5,474 nt of DNA from positions 1 to 5,474 of the forward strand of contig CANHIR010000131.1 of assembly GCA_947461015.1 (NCBI GenBank). The letters run 5' to 3'. How positions within the stretch are numbered: position 1 is the first letter of the stretch; each line of letters begins with the position of its first letter. The stretch is from Bacteroidota bacterium (GTDB taxonomy: Bacteria > Bacteroidota > Bacteroidia > Chitinophagales > Chitinophagaceae). Shown piece after piece: positions 1 through 5,474 of this stretch. The notes under the pieces are model-generated. The model was not told the DNA's origin, searched no databases, and saw only the letters and a list, made by a program, of their open reading frames with translations. A program made the translations under genes and the position numbers.

Positions 1-1
1 A

Positions 2-1558
2 TTACCGTACAAATTAAAACCTGAAATAGATTTTTCAAATTTACCCAAATCTGCATCAATTGCAGTACCAGTTGGTTTTATGGACATTGATGAGCAGGTT
101 AGAAATTTACAATTACTAGAAAAAACCCCTGCTGATAATTCATTAACGATAAGACCCTATTATACCAATACCACTTTAAGTTATGCAAAACTGCTAAACT
201 TAATTGATACCAATATTAAGTATGGAGGTGTTTTATACCAGGACAGGCATAGTTATATTGGATTGTTGCCGTTTAATTTGTTGCAAAAATTTAATTCAGA
301 TCATCCCTATGGATGGAATGATGGCGCTATGAGTTATTCTAAAGGGTATCAATACCAAGTAAGTGGTGGTGTTTTTGCAAGTTGGAATAAATTAAAATTG
401 CAATTAAGACCAGAGTTTGTGAGCACTGCCAATGGGACCTATACAACAAATAGTAGTTGGGGTTCAGTAACAAGTGCAGTTAAAAAAGTATTGCCTGGAC
501 AATCCGCTTTGCGATTTGATTTAGGAGGAGTTAGTTTAAGTGCTTCTACCCAAAATTTATGGTGGGGACCAGGTATATATAATTCCATGTTAATGAGTAA
601 CAATGCACCAGGATTTTTTCACTATTCCATTGGCACCAATCGTCCACTTAAAAGTTTTATGGGTAATTTTCAATTTCAAATTGTTTCAGGTACGCTTAAG
701 TCTGATACTTCACAGGGATATGAAAATTTTAATTTAAAGAAAAGATCGTATTTGGATAATGAACGTTATTTTAGTGGGCTTACCCTTTCTTATCAGCCAG
801 CTTTTATGAAAAATGTAAGTTTTGGTATTACTAGAACCTTCCAAAACTATGCGAATAATAATATAACTAAGTTTGTTCCTAAATACCTTCCTGTTGTAAG
901 TTCCTTTTTTGGCAGTGCTTACAATGATACCATTAATAGAGACCAGTTATTGGCATTTAATACCCGTTGGGTATTTCCAAAAAATCATGCCGAAGTATAT
1001 TTTGAATTCGGATACAATGATGCCAAGGATAATTTCAGGGACTTAATGGTGGACATGTCCCATTCCTCAGGCTATATTTTTGGGTTTAAAAAGCTTTCCA
1101 ATTTAAATTCAATAGACTATTTAGATTTTGGTGCTGAAGTTGCGAGAATGGCACAAACGCCTAGTTATTTAATGCGCAATGCAGGAAATTTTTATGAGCA
1201 TAGTAGAGTTTTAGAAGGCTATACCAATCAAAATCAAACCATGGGATCGGGTAGTGGTTTTGGGAACAATATGCAAACCCTGCAATTAAGTTGGAACAGA
1301 GCTTGGCATAAAATAGGATTTATATTTAACCATATTGTACAAAATCCAACTCAAATAGTTACATATAATATTGCCAATTTGGGATTAAGAACTACCAAAT
1401 GGGAGGATTATAGTTTTGGTCTACAAACTAGATATCGTTACAGAAATATTTTATGGAGTGCCAATATAGAATATGTGAATACCAAAAATTATTTATGGCA
1501 GGATAAGAAGAATGTTACTAATATTTATGCATTTATAAACACCATTTTCTTATGGTAA
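2..1558 (+). CDS. Wzi-like capsule assembly outer-membrane beta-barrel protein (5' partial)
   Basis: The frame is open from base 2 to a TAA at 1556-1558, giving 518 visible residues and no start codon that fits. The first in-frame ATG, at base 80 (residue 27), falls inside a conserved block: 'VPVG' at residues 22-25, then 'RNLQLL' (34-39) and 'TIRP' (49-52). This is the usual mature N-terminus of Bacteroidota Wzi-like proteins, so the real start and signal peptide lie before the window. Further family marks are 'PYGWNDGAM' (102-110), 'LWWGPG' (186-191) followed by 'NNAPGF', 'FPKNHAEVY' (325-333) and a late Gly-rich turn leading to 'LQLSW' (427-431). Alternating aromatic and polar strands and a final Trp fit an outer-membrane barrel. 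E. coli Wzi binds capsule at the surface; that role is inferred here from family resemblance. The gene overlaps the next, a paralogue, by 7 bases. In the late turn the usual 'GPG' reads 'GFG'. Family assignment is firm; the substrate is unknown. Confidence 0.85.
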   Translation, partial: LPYKLKPEIDFSNLPKSASIAVPVGFMDIDEQVRNLQLLEKTPADNSLTIRPYYTNTTLSYAKLLNLIDTNIKYGGVLYQDRHSYIGLLPFNLLQKFNSDHPYGWNDGAMSYSKGYQYQVSGGVFASWNKLKLQLRPEFVSTANGTYTTNSSWGSVTSAVKKVLPGQSALRFDLGGVSLSASTQNLWWGPGIYNSMLMSNNAPGFFHYSIGTNRPLKSFMGNFQFQIVSGTLKSDTSQGYENFNLKKRSYLDNERYFSGLTLSYQPAFMKNVSFGITRTFQNYANNNITKFVPKYLPVVSSFFGSAYNDTINRDQLLAFNTRWVFPKNHAEVYFEFGYNDAKDNFRDLMVDMSHSSGYIFGFKKLSNLNSIDYLDFGAEVARMAQTPSYLMRNAGNFYEHSRVLEGYTNQNQTMGSGSGFGNNMQTLQLSWNRAWHKIGFIFNHIVQNPTQIVTYNIANLGLRTTKWEDYSFGLQTRYRYRNILWSANIEYVNTKNYLWQDKKNVTNIYAFINTIFLW

Positions 1559-3204
1559 AAAAAATATTCATCTTTTTTGCTATTTTACTTTCAATGAAAG
1601 CAAATGCACAAAATGCATTGTTGGATGAAATTAAGTTCATGGACAATCAACGCAATATTCAATTGCTTGGGAATGTGCCTGATTCAAATTTAATTAAGGG
1701 CTATTCATTTATGACTAGGTCCACTAGTGCGTTTCAATTTTTACAGGGTGCTAACTATCACAATTCAAAAAAACTTTATATTAAAAGTTTTCAGTTATCC
1801 GATATTAGACAAAATAACGATCATATGCCAATTGGTTTTAATGATGGTAATATGTATCCCGCTGTTGGACAACAGGAGCGTGTAAGTGCTGGTGTAAATA
1901 TAAGGTGGAAGGCTTTGGATATTAATATTCAACCTGAATGGGTAAGCGCACAAAATTTACAACAGTATGTAGACAAGGGCAATCAAACTGATGGCAACTG
2001 GTGGCCGAGGTATTATTTAATTACTGCTAATAACATTGATGATTTTAGAAGGTTTGGAAAGGAGGCTATTAATGAATATTCATTGGGACAAACTAGGGTA
2101 GGTTTGAGTTATCCTAATTTTGCAATAGGGGTTTCTTCTGAAAACCTATGGTGGGGCCCTGGCCGTTTAAATAGTTTATTGTTTACCAATAATGCACCCG
2201 GATTTAAACATGCGTATTTACAAACGCAAAAACCAATAAAAACAAAAATTGGTAGTTTTGAACTGAAAGCAATTATGGGAGTATTGGACTCTACAAAATA
2301 TGAAAATCCCGATGATAGTATCATGCGCACTATTTGGAGGGGAGGAATTTATCCTAAAAGCAATGCAACGCGAAGCATCAATGCATTTATCATAAATTGG
2401 CAACCAAAATGGATTCCTAATTTTTATTTAGGCTATGCCTATTCTAAAGTTTTTTATACGGACAGCAATGCGGTTTCTAATGGAAACGAAAAAATGGGGG
2501 TAGGCGTATTAATGGGTAGGTTTATTATGCCAAAAGACCATGCTGAGTTTTATGTTGAGTTAGGTACGCCTAATCAATTGCCTTGGCCAGGAAGCTTTTT
2601 TGTAGATTCCGCTAAAACAGGTTTTACCATTGGTGCCCGAAAAATATTTCCCAATTTTAAACGCAACTCTTTTCTGGAATTTTCGGTCGAACTCACGCAA
2701 TTGCAGTTAATGGATCCAAGAAAAGTGTTCACCCCCAATGCACCATTTGACGGGCCTCAATATAATAGTTGGTATACCAGTACGCAAATCAGACAGGGTT
2801 ATACCAGTAATGCACAAATGTTAGGCGCTTCCATTGGGCCTGGATCAAACAGTCAGTTCATGGGATTAAGTTGGAATAAGGGTTATAACAAAATTGGGGT
2901 TCATGTACAAAGGGTGGTGCATAATAATGATTTTTATAATTATGCCTATTTAAGTAGTGTTGGATATGGGAAGTCCAATGCATATTGGGTAGATTTAATG
3001 TCGGGATTAGAGGCACAAATAAATCCACAAAAAAATATTATCATCGCAGGTTCCATATTAAATACACAAGCTATCAACTGGCGTTGGCTAAGAATTGAAG
3101 ACGATAAAGCGCGTTGGTCGGAACCCACTTCTAAAACACCGGACAGATATAATTTTCAATTTAATGTTTCTATAAAAGTGCTTATCAACAATGACCCTCG
3201 TTAA
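1552..3204 (+). CDS. Wzi-like capsule assembly outer-membrane beta-barrel protein (complete paralogue)
   Basis: This complete gene encodes 550 residues. The ATG at 1552 is chosen because it begins a signal peptide: Lys3-Lys4, a hydrophobic core, and a probable cleavage at 'ANA-Q' near residue 20. The mature part follows its upstream neighbour almost position for position: 'IQLLG' after the N-terminus, 'PIGFNDGNM' (93-101), 'LWWGPG' (199-204), 'NNAPGF' (213-218), 'MPKDHAEFY' (326-334) and 'LGASIGPGSNS' (424-434) leading to 'GLSW' (438-441). The two are therefore diverged tandem paralogues. The expected role is an outer-membrane barrel that anchors or organises surface polysaccharide, inferred from the Wzi family. 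It starts inside the previous gene (ATGGTAA, 7 bases shared) and ends 14 bases inside the next, with no Shine-Dalgarno sequence, so coupled expression is likely. It lacks the 'VPVG' and 'TIRP' motifs of its neighbour. Its C-terminus runs past the last plausible strand ('FQFNVSIKV') with a polar tail, 'LINNDPR', instead of ending on an aromatic residue. Confidence 0.9.
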   Translation: MVKKIFIFFAILLSMKANAQNALLDEIKFMDNQRNIQLLGNVPDSNLIKGYSFMTRSTSAFQFLQGANYHNSKKLYIKSFQLSDIRQNNDHMPIGFNDGNMYPAVGQQERVSAGVNIRWKALDINIQPEWVSAQNLQQYVDKGNQTDGNWWPRYYLITANNIDDFRRFGKEAINEYSLGQTRVGLSYPNFAIGVSSENLWWGPGRLNSLLFTNNAPGFKHAYLQTQKPIKTKIGSFELKAIMGVLDSTKYENPDDSIMRTIWRGGIYPKSNATRSINAFIINWQPKWIPNFYLGYAYSKVFYTDSNAVSNGNEKMGVGVLMGRFIMPKDHAEFYVELGTPNQLPWPGSFFVDSAKTGFTIGARKIFPNFKRNSFLEFSVELTQLQLMDPRKVFTPNAPFDGPQYNSWYTSTQIRQGYTSNAQMLGASIGPGSNSQFMGLSWNKGYNKIGVHVQRVVHNNDFYNYAYLSSVGYGKSNAYWVDLMSGLEAQINPQKNIIIAGSILNTQAINWRWLRIEDDKARWSEPTSKTPDRYNFQFNVSIKVLINNDPR

Positions 3205-4423
3205 AAATTTATACATAAGGCTTTACTTTATGGTAATGATGCTTTATGTTTTTTTAAATAAAGGTGTTGCTTATAGTTTTTTGGTAGAATTTATGTGGGC
3301 TGCTGGTATTGTTTTACTTATAATGAACAGAAAGTCTTTAATTATAAACGTATCACGTCCTGTTAAATTATTGTTCTTTTTTATAGTCCTTTCTTTTTTA
3401 TACATACTTTATGGGCTAACTCGCTACTCTTTGATAGATGTAATTAGAGACTCTTTTATTTTTCAATATGCATGGTTTGCATTTATCATTTTTTTATATC
3501 AGGATGAGCAGGACTATATTTGGAATCGTTTATTTAAAATTTATGCGTGGTTTCCCATTGTAGGTTTTTGTATTTTCCTTGCTCAATTTTTTATTCCATC
3601 CTTATCTGAATTTGCATTGTTTGGTAATATTCCATTGGTCTTGTATAAATACGGGGATATGGGCATACACTTGTTAATTTCAAGTGTATTATTATTAATG
3701 TATAGTGATAAAGTTGCTTCTAAAAAAAGAGGATTATTGGTTTTATTTATTGTACTTGACTTTTTAATTATAGCAGCGTATAGCAGGGCCGGTGCATTAT
3801 CTTATTTAATCGGGTTGTTTTGTTTTATTTATTTTAATAAGGATGCCGTATTAAAAAGCCGAACCCGTTTTGTAATGAAATGGTTACCCTTGGTAATGCT
3901 AATTGTAATACCGCTGTATGTTAGTATTCAAGTTAATGAAAACTTTCAGGGAAGGTCCATTGGCTTTGACCAAATTAAAGATAATTTTGGGTCCATTATT
4001 GGCGCTGGTATAAATGCAAATTCAGAAAACAATGTTACTTGGCGTTTAATTTGGTGGGCAAAAATAATAGATTATAGTTTTTCACCAACAGGAATGTTTA
4101 TTGGCAAAGGATTGGGAATAAGCTTGGCAGATTCCGATGGAATTCTTTCCTTAGATGACGAATTACGCTCCCCCCATAATTTTCATTTAAATATTATGGC
4201 GAGGTTTGGAGTAATTTTATTTTTTGTATGGGTTTATTGGATGCATCTAATCATTAAGCCTATATTCAAAAAACAGCTGGGTACTTTATCACTTGCTATT
4301 TCCTGTATTTTGATGGCCTTTTTACTCAATGCAAGTTTTGATGTATTCCTGGAAGGACCCATGGGCGCCATGCCTTTTTGGACCTGGGTAGGCTTACTCT
4401 TTATTACGGAAGCCCGTAGCTAA
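3191..4423 (+). CDS. O-antigen ligase/polymerase family (Wzy_C-like) inner-membrane protein
   Basis: A 410-residue polytopic membrane protein with about 11-12 hydrophobic segments, near residues 8-24, 27-46, 58-76, 88-103, 118-136, 157-172, 180-197, 201-215, 229-247, 336-354, 363-380 and 388-405. A large hydrophilic loop, about 248-335, is probably periplasmic. It holds 'WRLIWW' (284-289), the Gly-rich 'GKGLGI' (305-310) and 'SPHNFHL' (327-333, with His329-Asn330), the order typical of Wzy_C/WaaL-type proteins. 'YSRAG' (197-201) supplies the commonly conserved Arg before a membrane segment. Members polymerise lipid-linked repeat units (Wzy) or ligate glycan to an acceptor (WaaL or O-glycosylation). 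Sequence alone does not separate these; polymerase is preferred because of the Wzi-like neighbours. The ATG at 3191 keeps Lys5 and Arg10 ahead of the first segment. Met14 at 3230, with AAGG at 3217-3220 upstream, is an alternative start. The gene overlaps the upstream gene by 14 bases and the convergent downstream gene by 20. Confidence 0.88.
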   Translation: MTLVKNLYIRLYFMVMMLYVFLNKGVAYSFLVEFMWAAGIVLLIMNRKSLIINVSRPVKLLFFFIVLSFLYILYGLTRYSLIDVIRDSFIFQYAWFAFIIFLYQDEQDYIWNRLFKIYAWFPIVGFCIFLAQFFIPSLSEFALFGNIPLVLYKYGDMGIHLLISSVLLLMYSDKVASKKRGLLVLFIVLDFLIIAAYSRAGALSYLIGLFCFIYFNKDAVLKSRTRFVMKWLPLVMLIVIPLYVSIQVNENFQGRSIGFDQIKDNFGSIIGAGINANSENNVTWRLIWWAKIIDYSFSPTGMFIGKGLGISLADSDGILSLDDELRSPHNFHLNIMARFGVILFFVWVYWMHLIIKPIFKKQLGTLSLAISCILMAFLLNASFDVFLEGPMGAMPFWTWVGLLFITEARS

Positions 4424-5474
4424 AGCCCAATTGAAAAATGGGTTCCTGTGTTATTTTCTTATTATAACTTATGCTATGGGTAAACTGAAAACTGGAGAAT
4501 ACATATAAGTTATTATAGTATTCATAATTGGCTTTTACTAAAACATCAAATCTGGTTTTTTGAAATTCAAATAAGAAATTGGGTTGTGGTTCGGCCTCGT
4601 ATTGTTGCTTTATTGTCCCTGCTCCGCCTTTTCTTATTCTTTGAACATGTGCGTATAAGTTTAACCTAGGCTTAGGATTGTATTTACCAAATAAAACCAA
4701 TCGGTCAAAGTTATTGCCCATCCAGTCACCCAAACTATATTCATACTGTGTATAAAACTGTGTTGGTAATAAATTACTATATACAAAAGGATTTACTCTA
4801 GTATACTCACCTCCCAAAGTTAAATATGGAACAAACATATCGGTTTTGGATCCGCCAATGGTGAAGCCCAATTGGTTTCTGGATTTTTTTGCATCCAATA
4901 AAGTAGCTAAACGTAATTCATCAATAAAAACCGTTGCAAATAAATGGGTGTTTTTAATTTGATTTCTGGAACTCAGTTGAAAAAAGTATTGTCCATTTCC
5001 ACCTGCATTAATTAGGTAATTGCTTTTATTGTTATCATATATTTTAAACAAATTAATAGGGATTAAGAAGCCGGGATCCATTTTATCACTATACACGATA
5101 GATTCCCCCAATGCAGCTACCAAGCCATTTTTAAATTGATAACTTAAAGTATGTGTCGCTAAAAATTTAGGCTTATTCACCACCCTTATATCACCACTTA
5201 CGCCACCTGAATTGATTGTATAACTATTGGCGGAGTCAATAATATTGCTATTGAGCCAAGCGTGCATGAAATTAAAGCGTAGGTTTTTAATAGGTTCATA
5301 ATCTAATCGGATATAAGGATAGGATGGTGCTTTTTGATCTAACACAATACGTCCCATTTCACCATAACCCCATAACATACGGTCCTTGCCAAAGCTGATC
5401 ATTCCTTTGTTAAAGCTGTAAGTAATATTTGCGCGTACTTCCGAATAATTAATTTTATGATCATTGTTTAAACC
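4404..5474 (-). CDS. Divergent Wzi-like outer-membrane beta-barrel protein (N-terminus outside window)
   Basis: The minus-strand frame is open from the window edge (base 5474) to a TAA at 4406-4404, giving 356 visible residues. The ATG at 5402-5400 is internal: 24 in-frame residues precede it and the sequence reads on without a break into a family core, so the start lies beyond the window. Near the visible N-terminus 'LWGYGEMG' (34-41) and 'APSYPYIRL' (49-57) match the Wzi-type pattern of WG-x-G followed by an 'AP-x-(F/Y)P-x-(I/L)-R-L' strand. 'FIDELRL' (183-189) and 'YSLGDWMGNNFD' (246-257) also recall the later part of the family. Alternating hydrophobic and polar strands to the end support a beta-barrel. 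The protein is clearly more distant from the two plus-strand paralogues than they are from each other. It ends 'FQLGFSYGLP', with aromatics near but not at the terminus. Role at the outer membrane in polysaccharide assembly is inferred. Other porin-like barrel families remain possible. Confidence 0.72.
   Translation of the reverse strand, partial: GLNNDHKINYSEVRANITYSFNKGMISFGKDRMLWGYGEMGRIVLDQKAPSYPYIRLDYEPIKNLRFNFMHAWLNSNIIDSANSYTINSGGVSGDIRVVNKPKFLATHTLSYQFKNGLVAALGESIVYSDKMDPGFLIPINLFKIYDNNKSNYLINAGGNGQYFFQLSSRNQIKNTHLFATVFIDELRLATLLDAKKSRNQLGFTIGGSKTDMFVPYLTLGGEYTRVNPFVYSNLLPTQFYTQYEYSLGDWMGNNFDRLVLFGKYNPKPRLNLYAHVQRIRKGGAGTIKQQYEAEPQPNFLFEFQKTRFDVLVKANYEYYNNLYVFSSFQFTHSISYNKKITQEPIFQLGFSYGLP
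4405..4444. other. Two short inverted repeats at the convergent gene junction
   Basis: Two small hairpins can be drawn where the convergent genes meet. The first, 4405-4418, is TACGG-AAGC-CCGTA: five perfect pairs around a four-base loop, inside the shared coding overlap. The second, 4424-4444, is AGCCCA and TGGGTT around a nine-base loop. It has six pairs including one G-T, begins right after the plus-strand stop codon, and is followed by a T-rich stretch near 4450-4463. Either could weakly help end plus-strand transcription, but both stems are short and no continuous T-run follows. Chance occurrence is quite possible. Confidence 0.2.

Noticed and set aside
1411..1418. TAGTTTTG, matching the Bacteroidota -7 promoter element TAnnTTTG
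   Set aside because: It encodes conserved coding sequence. The nearest TTTG upstream (1378-1381) is too far for a paired -33 element, and such matches are expected by chance in AT-rich DNA.
2109..2403. Overlapping reverse-strand open frames of 73 and 61 codons opposite the second barrel gene
   Set aside because: They lie wholly inside a well-supported gene, show no recognisable domain or signal peptide, and look like shadow frames.
2773..2809. Ten-base direct repeat TATACCAGTA, 27 bases apart and in frame
   Set aside because: It yields only a repeated Tyr-Thr-Ser with no wider repeat unit; most likely coincidence.
2946..3128. Reverse-strand open frame of 60 codons opposite the end of the second barrel gene
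   Set aside because: Fully antisense to a supported coding region, with no family resemblance.
3191..4423. Alternative reading of the polytopic membrane protein as a transporter or flippase (Wzx-like)
   Set aside because: The large loop with WRLIWW, the Gly-rich stretch and SPHN, between about nine early and three late membrane segments, fits Wzy_C/WaaL-type proteins better than a transporter, which would lack such a loop.
1..5474. Mobile elements, CRISPR repeats, tRNA or rRNA genes, riboswitches
   Set aside because: Coding sequence fills the whole window. I saw no transposase-like protein, no long terminal inverted repeats, no regularly spaced repeats and no tRNA-like folds.

Overview
The window is AT-rich and almost gapless. 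It reads as part of a surface-polysaccharide (capsule, exopolysaccharide or O-antigen) locus from a member of the Bacteroidota. Three things point there: the Wzi-like outer-membrane barrels are of the type common in that phylum, the genes have no clear Shine-Dalgarno sequences, and the one visible signal peptide ends in the typical 'ANA-Q' manner. A finer placement (for example Chitinophagales or Sphingobacteriales) would be a guess.

Layout: three plus-strand genes form an overlapping cassette, and a fourth gene on the minus strand converges on them. (1) Bases 2-1558: a Wzi-like outer-membrane beta-barrel protein, cut at its 5' end by the window edge. (2) 1552-3204: a complete, diverged paralogue of it with a signal peptide, overlapping the first gene by 7 bases. 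(3) 3191-4423: a polytopic inner-membrane protein of the O-antigen ligase/polymerase (Wzy_C-like) superfamily, overlapping gene 2 by 14 bases. (4) 4404-5474, minus strand: a further, more distant Wzi-like barrel protein, cut at its N-terminus by the window edge. Its stop codon lies inside the end of gene 3, giving a 20-base tail-to-tail overlap.

Probable joint role (inference): the membrane protein of gene 3 polymerises or ligates lipid-linked oligosaccharide on the periplasmic side of the inner membrane, and the Wzi-like barrels hold or organise the polymer at the outer membrane. No glycosyltransferase, flippase, Wza/Wzc exporter, transposase, tRNA, rRNA or CRISPR array is visible. There is no intergenic stretch of any length, so no clear promoter lies inside the window.

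The most notable point is the density of Wzi-like proteins: two tandem paralogues plus a third, distant, convergent one, all within 5.5 kb and next to a polymerase. I see an unusual arrangement of known families and no clearly new system.
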